Below, piece by piece: positions 44,308 to 51,784 of a stretch of 64,000 bases of DNA (positions are counted from its first letter, which is position 1; every line of letters starts with the position of its first letter). Both the position numbers and the translations under genes were made by a program. Source of the stretch: Roseivirga sp. (GTDB lineage Bacteria > Bacteroidota > Bacteroidia > Cytophagales > Cyclobacteriaceae); NCBI GenBank assembly GCA_021404565.1, contig JAAWWF010000003.1, forward strand, positions 62,001 to 126,000, given 5' to 3'. The notes beneath the pieces are model-generated. The model was given only the letters and a program-made list of their open reading frames with translations, was not told the DNA's origin and searched no databases.

Positions 44308-44913
44308 CTAATTGTTAAGAGCTATTTCATAGGGAGTCGTCTTGATATCCTTGTCCCAGGTTATTACCACACGGTTTCCGTCAACTTTCACTTCCTGAAA
44401 ACAATCTATAGGAATGCCGTAGTCGCAACTTACCCCTGTATTGTAGATCTTCTCCTTGTAGGTCGTTAACTCCATGATTTTGATATGCATTGATTGATTT
44501 GGAAAGTCATAGTCCATACTGACAATAACGTTCATATCAAGATCGTAGGTCAACCAGTGAGGCAATGCTTTAATCTCGAGGTCGGCATCCATGGGCAGTA
44601 TATGACCTATTCGACAGGCATAACCACATCTATGTGAAAGAAGAATAAACTGCTCATTTTCAGCTTCCAAGTGTGGTTTGGTCAATACCGGTGCCGTACA
44701 ATGAAAATCCCCGGGAACCCTCCTTAAGCTACCCTCCCGGCCATAGTGGATATGGTAAATGCTATCGTTTACCCTTCGGTAGTCAATTGTTTTGCCCTGA
44801 GGGGTGGTTTCCTTTTTGAGGTCATGGAAATGGCATGGGGCCTGAACCTGATCATTCTGGGCCAGGGAGGTGAATGGAAAAATGGTAAAAACAAGGATGA
44901 TCGCTTTGCGCAT
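44308..44913 (-). CDS. Secreted protein of unknown function
   Basis: 201 aa with signal peptide (MRKAIILVFTIFPFTSLAQ). The mature part has five cysteines (APCHFHD, DFHCTAP, HRCGYACRIG, GVSCDYGIPIDCF give pairs) and is beta-rich (SIYHIHYGREGSL, NRVVITWDKDIKT). I do not recognise a family. It sits between the frameshifted small gene (29 bases upstream if that gene is read to its natural end) and the SnoaL-like gene, on the same strand. Confidence 0.65.
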   Translation of the reverse strand: MRKAIILVFTIFPFTSLAQNDQVQAPCHFHDLKKETTPQGKTIDYRRVNDSIYHIHYGREGSLRRVPGDFHCTAPVLTKPHLEAENEQFILLSHRCGYACRIGHILPMDADLEIKALPHWLTYDLDMNVIVSMDYDFPNQSMHIKIMELTTYKEKIYNTGVSCDYGIPIDCFQEVKVDGNRVVITWDKDIKTTPYEIALNN

Positions 44914-45033
44914 AACCTGTAGTAAGGAAGGTACCTTATACTTTAATTGATCAGGCTAACCTTGATCTTCTCTTTATCAAGATGGGTAAGCCTGTAGGTT
45001 TTTTCATAGATCTTAATATCACAGCTGTTGGAG

Positions 45034-45390
45034 TCAATCCATTGGTGAAAAACTACCGGAGATTTCCCCGGTCAAGCCGAATTTTTCAAAAACCTGAAAT
45101 AAATCCAGCTCTCTCGATTCAACTATGGCCTTGCAACAGCCTTCTCGTCCCAGGGTTACCTGTTCTATGTAGAGACCGTTGTATATCTCCGAGTTGGCAA
45201 TGCAAATACGCCTGGCGACACCTTTAGTTTTTCTCCTGGGTTCATCGAGCCAATGCACAGGTCCCTCGGTAAGCAAGGTAAGCCAGGCATAATAGTCTTT
45301 TTCTACCTTCTTGGGTGTGAATTCAAAAGTCTGTCCATATACACTTAAAGTGAAGCTTAATAAGACAAAAATGAAGGTCAGTTGCTTCAT
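45034..45390 (-). CDS. Secreted protein of unknown function, probably frameshifted near its 3' end
   Basis: 118 aa as read. Signal peptide MKQLTFIFVLLSFTLSVYGQ; mature part FEFTPKKVEKDYYAWLTLL, ARRICIANSEIYNGLYIEQ, GREGCCKAIVESRELDLFQV. After EKFGLTGE the frame gives ISGSFSPMD and stops. In the +1 frame the same DNA continues as SPVVFHQWIDSNSCDIK and IYEKTYRLTHLDKEKIKVS, to a stop at 44943. Loss of one C from the CCCC run at 45066-45069 would join the frames into 148 residues and leave 29 bases to the next gene. It starts 12 bases after hmgA. Function is unknown. Confidence 0.65.
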   Translation of the reverse strand: MKQLTFIFVLLSFTLSVYGQTFEFTPKKVEKDYYAWLTLLTEGPVHWLDEPRRKTKGVARRICIANSEIYNGLYIEQVTLGREGCCKAIVESRELDLFQVFEKFGLTGEISGSFSPMD

Positions 45391-45402
45391 TGTTCTGTAG
45401 GC

Positions 45403-46563
45403 TTACTCCGTCCAGCTCATAGGATAGTTCTCATCCAGGTATTCCAGTGCTTCTTCAGTAAGGAACAAAGGCTTAAAGGTGTCGATCATCACAGCGAGCT
45501 CTTCCGTTTCTTTAGCGCCTATGCTCTTTTCAACCGTACCGGGATGAGGCCCGTGTGGCAATCCTCCGGGATGAAGTGTAAACGATCCGCGATCAATACC
45601 TTTACGGCTCATAAAGTCACCTTCTACATAGTAGAGCACCTCATCAGAATCAATATTCGAGTGATTATAAGGGGCAGGAATGGCCTGCGGATGATAGTCA
45701 AACAACCTGGGCACGAAAGAGCAAATTACGTAACCCCAGGCCTGGAAGGTCTGGTGAACTGGCGGTGGCTGATGGATACGACCCGTAATCGGCTCAAAAT
45801 CATGAATGGACAAGGCATAGGGGAAGAGAAAACCATCCCAGCCTACAATGTCGAAGGGGCTGTGCTCATAGATATACTGATGCAAGTAGCCTTGTTTTTT
45901 GATCTGTACCAGGTATTCACCCTTTTCAGTTTCAGGTTCCAGAGTCGATGGTGGCCTGATATCTCTCTCACAATAGGGGCTGTGCTCTAAGAGCTGCCCG
46001 AGATCGTTGCGGTATCGTTGAACTGTTTCAACCGGAGCATTCGATTCTATCACCAGAATTTTGGCCGGCTCATCATCCCATTCCAGCTTGTATATGGTGG
46101 TACGGGGTATCACTACATAGTCGCCCTGCTTTACCCTGAGGGTGCCAAACTGTGAGTGTAGATGACCGTTTCCATCGTGGATAAACAGTACCTCGTCAGC
46201 TTCAGCATTTTTATAGTAATAATCCATGCTCAGCTTTTCAGCATTGAGCAAACCAAAGGTTACATCAGCATTGGTAAAGAGCATTTTGCGGCCCTTCAAA
46301 AAGTCATTCCCTGTCATCCCGATTTTGGAGGTGTTCAGGTGAGTCTGCTTGAGCGCGTAGTCTTTGGCTATTGTTGTTTTGAATGGAATGGGCTCGCCCA
46401 CAGATTGAATGCTGGTGGGAGAGTAGATATGATAGAGGTTGGAATAAATTCCCGAAAACCCTCTCGAGCTTACTAACTCTTCCTTATAAAGTGACCCGTC
46501 TTCCTGGCGAAATTGAATATGTCGCTTTGGCGGGATTTTACCGAGTTTGTAATAGTATGCCAT
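45403..46563 (-). CDS. hmgA: Homogentisate 1,2-dioxygenase
   Basis: 386 aa, the shorter bacterial form. It opens the ring of homogentisate to maleylacetoacetate with Fe(II) and O2 in tyrosine/phenylalanine degradation. The cupin core contains ADEVLFIHDGNGHLHSQFG, VKQGDYVVIPRTTIYKLEW, then the metal-binding region HQPPPVHQTFQ, APYNHSNIDSDEVLYYVEGD and LHPGGLPHGPHPGTVE. The first 26 bases overlap the 3' end of the protease gene upstream, so the pair is translationally linked. Other tyrosine-degradation genes are not in the window. Confidence 0.93.
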   Translation of the reverse strand: MAYYYKLGKIPPKRHIQFRQEDGSLYKEELVSSRGFSGIYSNLYHIYSPTSIQSVGEPIPFKTTIAKDYALKQTHLNTSKIGMTGNDFLKGRKMLFTNADVTFGLLNAEKLSMDYYYKNAEADEVLFIHDGNGHLHSQFGTLRVKQGDYVVIPRTTIYKLEWDDEPAKILVIESNAPVETVQRYRNDLGQLLEHSPYCERDIRPPSTLEPETEKGEYLVQIKKQGYLHQYIYEHSPFDIVGWDGFLFPYALSIHDFEPITGRIHQPPPVHQTFQAWGYVICSFVPRLFDYHPQAIPAPYNHSNIDSDEVLYYVEGDFMSRKGIDRGSFTLHPGGLPHGPHPGTVEKSIGAKETEELAVMIDTFKPLFLTEEALEYLDENYPMSWTE

Positions 46564-48265
46564 TCGATTTGTTTAAAAGTTGGTCAGGGTTGTCTAAAAG
46601 TTCCAGTGCCTTGAGGTAGATCTCATTGGTCTGGTTAAATACCTTGTAAAAGTCATCTTCCGTGTAGAAATCACGGGCTATCTGGGCCTTGATAAGGAAG
46701 GCGAGTAGCTTTTTGGATTTTTGGAACTGTCTTTCTCTAAAACGTGCTCCATGTTCATTACCGATATCAATCACCTCGTGTAGCATGGCATCAGTAATCT
46801 CAAAACTCTCATCAAATTCTTTGAAAGACCAGTCTTTGAGCCAGTCATTGTCTTCTCTGAACTCAATGGTGTATTCACGTACCGCATTGCTGGCTACCAG
46901 GCGATTGACATAAGCCGTATTGTCGCTGGTATCAAGAGGTACGAAGTAATCGGGCATGATACCTCCACCGCCATATACGGTTCTGCCCTGCTCTGTTTTA
47001 TAGGCCAGGCTTTCGTCAAATTTCACACTGTCTTCAGAAAAAAGCTCACCTGAGATATAACGGTTGTAATAATCTGAGGAGTAGTTTTCCTCTCCTTCAT
47101 CATAAGGTTTTTGAATAGACCGACCGCTGGGGGTATAGTATCGCGCTATGGTCATTCTAAGCTCTGAACCGTCTTTCAGATCGAAGGGAAGCTGCACGAG
47201 ACCTTTACCAAAAGACCTGCGACCAATGATCAAAGCGCGGTCATTATCCTGTAGTGCGCCTGCTACTATTTCAGAGGCAGAAGCACTGTTTTCATTCATT
47301 AAAACCACCACAGGGCCTTGTTCAAATATACCTGTACGCTCGGCCCTGGCCTCGCTGTCGTACTTTCTGCCCTGACCTTTTTGCGAAACGATAACCTGAT
47401 CTCCGGAAAGCAGCTCATCACAAATACTGATAGCGGCACTCATATAACCACCACCATTGTTCTGCAGGTCAAGAATCAGCTTGGTCATGCCATCATCAAT
47501 CAATGATTGCAAAGACTCCCTGAACTCAGTATAAGTATTTTCCGCAAACTTGTTGATTTTGATATATCCGGTCTGGTCATCTACCATATAGCCCGCATCT
47601 ACCGAGTATTGAGGAATGGCTCCTCTTTTGATATCAAAATCCAAAAGATCATCTTCACCCTTGCGCTTGACTCCGATTGTTACTTTGGAGCCTCGGGGAC
47701 CGCGAAGCATATCAAAGATTTTTCGATTCGAAAGACCAATACCGGCAATATTCTGTCCGTCTACACTCACAATACGGTCACCGCCTACAATGCCAGCGGC
47801 TTCAGATGGCCCGCCAGGTAGTTCTCGAACTACGTAGATGGTGTCTCTGAGCAGATTGAATTCTACCCCGATACCGTCAAAGGTGGCTCTCAGCTGGGAT
47901 TGGGCCAGCTCACGGTCTCTTGGTGGAATGTATACCGTATGCGGGTCCAGCTTATCAAGCATGTTTTCGATCGATTCTTCCAGCAATGCTTCAGTATCTA
48001 CAGTATCTACATAGTCTTTTTCAATGTATTCTATGAGCTGTCTTACCTTTTGCAGAGAGCTGAGGTATTTGGTGTCGCCCTTCGGCTCCGAAAAATTTGA
48101 ACCAATTAAGACACCTGCCACCAGAGCAATTGATAATAGAATTGGTAACCTTATCTGAAATGAAGTGTTTTTATGTTCATCCTGAGAATGGCTGATTTTG
48201 TGCTCGTTTTGTGGAACATCGCTATCATGCTCATTATCTGGAGAGGTATTTGGGTTCTCGCTCAC
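46538..48265 (-). CDS. S41-family C-terminal processing peptidase (CtpA-like)
   Basis: 575 aa. A polar acidic N-tail of 37 residues (MSENPNTSPDNEHDSDVPQN) precedes one membrane helix (PILLSIALVAGVLIGSNF). Then come an N-terminal domain, a PDZ domain (FDGIGVEFNLLRDTIYVV, GIVGGDRIVSVDGQNI) and the S41 catalytic domain. That domain shows LILDLQNNGGGYMSAAI, the Ser-containing NENSASASEIVAGALQD and the Lys-containing RRSFGKGLVQ. A C-terminal helical region of about 120 residues follows. It cleaves the C-termini of periplasmic or membrane proteins. It is the first gene of the hmgA operon, with a 26-base overlap. Confidence 0.93.
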   Translation of the reverse strand: MSENPNTSPDNEHDSDVPQNEHKISHSQDEHKNTSFQIRLPILLSIALVAGVLIGSNFSEPKGDTKYLSSLQKVRQLIEYIEKDYVDTVDTEALLEESIENMLDKLDPHTVYIPPRDRELAQSQLRATFDGIGVEFNLLRDTIYVVRELPGGPSEAAGIVGGDRIVSVDGQNIAGIGLSNRKIFDMLRGPRGSKVTIGVKRKGEDDLLDFDIKRGAIPQYSVDAGYMVDDQTGYIKINKFAENTYTEFRESLQSLIDDGMTKLILDLQNNGGGYMSAAISICDELLSGDQVIVSQKGQGRKYDSEARAERTGIFEQGPVVVLMNENSASASEIVAGALQDNDRALIIGRRSFGKGLVQLPFDLKDGSELRMTIARYYTPSGRSIQKPYDEGEENYSSDYYNRYISGELFSEDSVKFDESLAYKTEQGRTVYGGGGIMPDYFVPLDTSDNTAYVNRLVASNAVREYTIEFREDNDWLKDWSFKEFDESFEITDAMLHEVIDIGNEHGARFRERQFQKSKKLLAFLIKAQIARDFYTEDDFYKVFNQTNEIYLKALELLDNPDQLLNKSNGILLQTR

Positions 48266-48536
48266 TGTCCTTCTGAATTAATCGGGTAAAAATAAGTATT
48301 TCAGCGCAATGAAATGCGCCTAAATTGCTAATCCTGTCTATGACCTAAATCTTGTGCGACTTTGCTCTAAACCTTTCGATTGCACGCTTCGTCATACATT
48401 TAATTATAAAACATGGGTAAATGTCATAGTATGATAGTAACGAAATGCCTTCGTTTGTGTTTAGCTTTTAATAACAGTGAATTTTCATCCACAACCCGGG
48501 TGACAATTTTCAATTTATACCGTAACTTGAGGGGAT

Positions 48537-49289
48537 ATGCCTGAAATACAGCATCGGACAATATCGGAACTGGTAGCACAAAACTATGTGCATGCTTCAG
48601 TCCTATACCATTTTGGGGTAAAGTTTTACAATTATCAAGGTAACACCCTTAAAGAGGTATGCTTAAAACACGGGCTTAGCCTGAGTGCTGTGGTGAAAGG
48701 GCTGGAGTCGGTAGATGAAACGGTAGTGAAAAATGAGCTACAGCTCGTTACTTACCCAATCGACCTGGTGTTAGAGTATCTTACCCATACCCACCATCTT
48801 TTCGTTAAAAAAAGGCTGCCGTATATAGCTCAGCTGATTGATGGTCTGGAAGAAGTGAATTTTCGTTATAAGAGTCTTTCCAGTGATCTGAAGCAAGTTT
48901 TTCCGCTCTTTGTGGAAGATTTCATTCATCACATTTACGAAGAGGAAGATACCCTTTTCTCTTACATCCGAATGCTTACTCAGTTTCTGGCAGGAGAATC
49001 GACTGGAAGTCGCTTGTACTACTTGATGGAACGGAACGCTATCCGAGAGTTTGCCCTGGAGCATGAGGTGCACGAAAACGAGATGGAAGGGTTGAAAAAG
49101 ATTACCAATGGCTTTAAGTATTGTGATGAAGCCGACTTGCATATCAAAGTGCTGTTTGATGAACTGGCCAGGTTTGAGGCAGACCTGCTGACCCATGCCA
49201 GAATAGAGGACGAAATACTGTTCCCTAAAGCACTGCACCTTGAAAGACAGGTGAAATTCAAATTCTTCGAAATTATCAAGCAAAACTGA
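48537..49289 (+). CDS. Hemerythrin-domain protein (ScdA/YtfE-like)
   Basis: 250 aa. The N-terminal 70 residues resemble the ScdA_N (DUF542) module (SELVAQNYVHASVLYHFGVKF, TLKEVCLKHGLSLSAVVKGL), but the usual CC pair is replaced by FYNYQG. The hemerythrin four-helix bundle follows with ligand residues in YLTHTHHLFVKKRLP, FVEDFIHHIYEEEDTLFSYI, LEHEVHENEM and LTHARIEDEILFPK. Such proteins hold a di-iron centre and act in Fe-S repair or NO/O2 response. It starts an operon and its stop overlaps the ruvX ATG by one base. Confidence 0.9.
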   Translation: MPEIQHRTISELVAQNYVHASVLYHFGVKFYNYQGNTLKEVCLKHGLSLSAVVKGLESVDETVVKNELQLVTYPIDLVLEYLTHTHHLFVKKRLPYIAQLIDGLEEVNFRYKSLSSDLKQVFPLFVEDFIHHIYEEEDTLFSYIRMLTQFLAGESTGSRLYYLMERNAIREFALEHEVHENEMEGLKKITNGFKYCDEADLHIKVLFDELARFEADLLTHARIEDEILFPKALHLERQVKFKFFEIIKQN

Positions 49290-49702
49290 TGGGCAGAATA
49301 CTAGCCATTGATTATGGCAGTAAAAGGGTAGGCCTCGCGGTAACAGACCCCTTACAAATCATAGCCTCTCCACTGGATACGGTACATTCCAAAGACGTTA
49401 TCAGCTTTTTACAGGACTACGATCGTCAGGAGGGTATAGAATCCATTGTGCTGGGGATGCCTAAAAAGCTGGATAATACCGATACCAATGCTACCCAACA
49501 GGTACGGCAATTTCATAATCTGCTCAGGAAGAAATTTCCCGAAAAAGCCGTTTATTTGCAAGACGAAAGATTTACCTCCAAAATGGCATTGAACGCCATG
49601 ATTACCGGAGGTGTTAAAAAGAAAGATCGCAGAGAGAAGGGCAACATTGATAAAGTAAGTGCGGCCATCATTTTGCAGTCTTATCTGGAAAGCAAGCAGT
49701 AG
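49289..49702 (+). CDS. ruvX: Putative Holliday junction resolvase / pre-16S rRNA nuclease (YqgF)
   Basis: 137 aa RNase H-fold protein, full length. The first catalytic acidic residue is in LAIDYGSKRVGLAVTDPL (residues 4-21). A second is in the IESIVLGMPKKLDN strand. VYLQDERFTSKMA and the closing NIDKVSAAIILQSYL are also conserved. The family processes the 5' end of 16S rRNA in several bacteria and has been proposed as a Holliday junction resolvase. It overlaps the hemerythrin gene by one base and precedes def by one base. Confidence 0.95.
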   Translation: MGRILAIDYGSKRVGLAVTDPLQIIASPLDTVHSKDVISFLQDYDRQEGIESIVLGMPKKLDNTDTNATQQVRQFHNLLRKKFPEKAVYLQDERFTSKMALNAMITGGVKKKDRREKGNIDKVSAAIILQSYLESKQ

Positions 49703-49703
49703 T

Positions 49704-50258
49704 ATGATATACCCCATAGTCGCCTACGGTGACAGTGTTTTAAGAAAAGAGGCTGAGGATTACCCACGAGATTCTGAAGACCTGACCAGCCTGGTTGAGA
49801 ACATGTTTGAGACCATGTATAAAGCCAATGGTGTAGGCCTGGCCGCACCGCAGATTGGTAAGTCGCACAGGATTTTTGTTATTGACTCTACTCGTATGGG
49901 AGATGATGAGACTACGGGGGTAAAGCGTGCTTTTATCAATCCTGAAATTCTGGATGAATATGGTGATGAGTGGACCTTTGAAGAGGGCTGCCTGAGCATT
50001 CCTGATGTACATGGTGATGTGCTGCGTCCTGAAAAGCTGACCATTCGCTATTTTGACGAGCTCTGGAATGAACACGAAGAGGAGTTCGATGATATGACTG
50101 CCCGTGTGATTCAGCATGAGTATGACCACCTGGATGGCGTGCTTTTTACAGATTACCTTAAAGGCCTTAAGAAGCAAATGCTCAGGGCAAAACTTGTCAA
50201 TATCTCCAAAGGTATTGTGAAGGTGGATTATCGCATGCGTTTCCCGGTAAAGAGGTAA
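49704..50258 (+). CDS. def: Peptide deformylase
   Basis: 184 aa from the ATG at 49704 (MIYPIVAYGDSVLRK); an upstream in-frame start would overlap ruvX by 44 bases and is not needed. All three motifs are intact: GVGLAAPQIG (motif 1), EGCLSIPDVHG with the metal-binding Cys (motif 2), and IQHEYDHLDGVLF with the HExxH metal ligands and catalytic Glu (motif 3). It removes the formyl group from nascent N-terminal Met. It is the third gene of the hemerythrin-ruvX-def-Dabb operon. Confidence 0.97.
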   Translation: MIYPIVAYGDSVLRKEAEDYPRDSEDLTSLVENMFETMYKANGVGLAAPQIGKSHRIFVIDSTRMGDDETTGVKRAFINPEILDEYGDEWTFEEGCLSIPDVHGDVLRPEKLTIRYFDELWNEHEEEFDDMTARVIQHEYDHLDGVLFTDYLKGLKKQMLRAKLVNISKGIVKVDYRMRFPVKR

Positions 50259-50261
50259 CTC

Positions 50262-50672
50262 ATGAGGCGAATACTCCCGTTTATAGCCCTGGTTTTAGTA
50301 TTGGCAGCCTGCCATGGTTCCGGAGATATAAAAGTAAGCAATGCCGAACACGAGGCGCCTGCACTCGAAAATCCCTTCGTTCATACGGTTTATGTCTGGT
50401 TCAAAGAAGATGTGACTGAAGAGCAGCGTGCTCAGATGTATACTGATACGGAAGCCTTGAGGAGCATTGAAGTGGTGAAAGCCCTGTACACCGGCAAACC
50501 AGCTGCTACAGACCGACCTATAGTAGAGAGAAGCTACGACTATGCCATTATCGTGCATTTCGAAGACCTGGCCGGTCATGATGCTTATCAGCAACATCCC
50601 GTGCATCTCGCATTACTGGAAAATCACTCATCTCTGTGGGAGAAGGTGATGATAACGGATGTGGAGAAGTAA
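50262..50672 (+). CDS. Dabb-family lipoprotein
   Basis: 136 aa. Lipoprotein signal MRRILPFIALVLVLAAC with lipobox Cys17, a 25-residue linker, then a stress-responsive A/B barrel (Dabb) domain: FVHTVYVWFKEDVTEEQRAQ, YDYAIIVHFEDLAGHDAYQQ, HPVHLALLENHSSLWEKV. Dabb domains are dimeric ferredoxin-like folds with varied roles. It starts 3 bases after def and is the last gene of that operon. Confidence 0.88.
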   Translation: MRRILPFIALVLVLAACHGSGDIKVSNAEHEAPALENPFVHTVYVWFKEDVTEEQRAQMYTDTEALRSIEVVKALYTGKPAATDRPIVERSYDYAIIVHFEDLAGHDAYQQHPVHLALLENHSSLWEKVMITDVEK

Positions 50673-51407
50673 AGTAGTTGATCTGGCACTTTGGATTTTG
50701 ACCAGCTTTTCTCAATCTCCCTGGTGGTTGTTTGTGTCCCGCAAACAAGAGACTAACCTCCGTTCAATGCCATTAGGTGTCGTTTACATTCTTTGTGACA
50801 GATTGGACTATCGACTCTTATTCCGTACCTTTTGTCTAATCATCAAGTGGCTTGAATCGATGGTTTCAGATTCGACTTCATCTTTTGTAACAATGTGAGC
50901 AATTCCTCTGATCTGGTTTTCCTTTTTGCGGCCAAAAAGAAAGAACCGTGCCGGCCGTACTTAGGTACTAAGGCAGGCGGGAAACCCTTTCCGAAAACAC
51001 CAAATCCAAGCTCGGTTTTTACCGCACGAGGCCAACGCGTACCAAATCCAACCACCTTGTATTTCGCACTGTTTTCGGGTTTTCGGCCCTCCTGAGTGTT
51101 TATTGAACAATGTATGGGTAGGGTGAGTCACGCAGATCGTTAATGGTTGAAGAACAATCTGTTTTTGGTGGTTGTTTGTGTCCCACAAACAACGAATTAG
51201 CCTCCATTCATTACCACTAAATTTCGCCTTACATTCATGTTGACTAATCAGACGGTAAAGCGTTGTTCCGTATCTTTTGTCTATCATCTAAAGTCTAAAA
51301 TCTCCTTGTTGTATCCCGCTTAAAGCTAAAACTTCCGTCCCTCTTTCATGACTGTTGACATCTAAGACTCAACTAAATTTGTAACCTTTTCCAAAATCAG
51401 GTGTATA
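50673..51407. other. 735-base noncoding interval with degenerate direct repeats
   Basis: Two diverged copies of a 123-base segment lie at 50722-50844 and 51166-51288. Both begin TGGTGGTTGTTTGTGTCCC, contain a TTGTTTG/CAAACAA hairpin and end TTCCGTA-CTTTTGTCTA. Between them is an imperfect hairpin (50915-50947, TTTTTG...CAAAAA core) and G+C-rich sequence unlike the flanks. Short frames on both strands here show no coding features. It may be a decayed intergenic repeat element. Confidence 0.6.
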
Positions 51408-51432
51408 TTAGTTTGACAAATAAGAGTGAAAT
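51408..51432 (+). promoter_or_regulatory. 25-bp leader repeat before PadR gene
   Basis: TTAGTTTGACAAATAAGAGT plus GAAAT, ending at the ATG of the PadR gene. It matches 51760-51784, before the permease gene, at 23 of 25 positions. It could hold a promoter -7-like element, a PadR operator or a shared translation leader. Confidence 0.5.
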
Positions 51433-51756
51433 ATGAAAGGCACACACTTAGGAGAGTTTGAAGAACTGGTTTTGCTTACTTCAGCCCTGCTTATCAATAC
51501 TGCTTATAGCGTCACCATTGCTGATGAAATAGAAAAGCAAACCAACCGCAGTGTGACCCTGTCTACCGTTCATACCGCCCTTTACAGGCTGGAAAAGAAG
51601 GGTTACGTGGAGTCTTACATGGGAGGAACCACACAAGACAGGGGAGGAAGAAGAAAGCGACTTTACCGGATTACCGCCAATGGGTTTGATGTTTTAAATC
51701 AGGCAAAAGACATCAGGAACCGTATGTGGAGCATGATGCCTGACTATAAATTTTAA
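51433..51756 (+). CDS. PadR-family transcriptional regulator
   Basis: 107 aa, a short PadR-type winged helix. GEFEELVLLTSALLINTAYS opens the fold, VTLSTVHTALYRLEKKGYVE is the recognition helix and first wing strand, and GGRRKRLYRITANGFDVL the wing. PadR repressors often control an adjacent transporter gene. In Bacteroidota this small form is regularly followed by an FtsX-type permease with an N-terminal prefix, as here, 26 bases downstream. Confidence 0.92.
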   Translation: MKGTHLGEFEELVLLTSALLINTAYSVTIADEIEKQTNRSVTLSTVHTALYRLEKKGYVESYMGGTTQDRGGRRKRLYRITANGFDVLNQAKDIRNRMWSMMPDYKF

Positions 51757-51759
51757 GCA

Positions 51760-51784
51760 TTAGTTCGACAATTAAGAGTGAAAT
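51760..51784 (+). promoter_or_regulatory. 25-bp leader repeat before FtsX-type permease gene
   Basis: TTAGTTCGACAATTAAGAGT plus GAAAT, two mismatches from the copy at 51408. It overlaps the permease start codon by two bases. Confidence 0.5.

Noticed and set aside
43888-44469. 193-codon plus-strand frame spanning the SnoaL-like and unknown secreted genes
   Set aside because: Crosses two minus-strand genes with good signal peptides and codon structure; it lacks features of its own.
45382-45990. 202-codon plus-strand frame opposite hmgA
   Set aside because: Antisense to a clear homogentisate dioxygenase; no signal or domain of its own.
50843-51287. Short overlapping frames on both strands in the interval between the Dabb and PadR genes
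   Set aside because: Composition follows the G+C-rich repeat segment, with no start context or domain; treated as noncoding.
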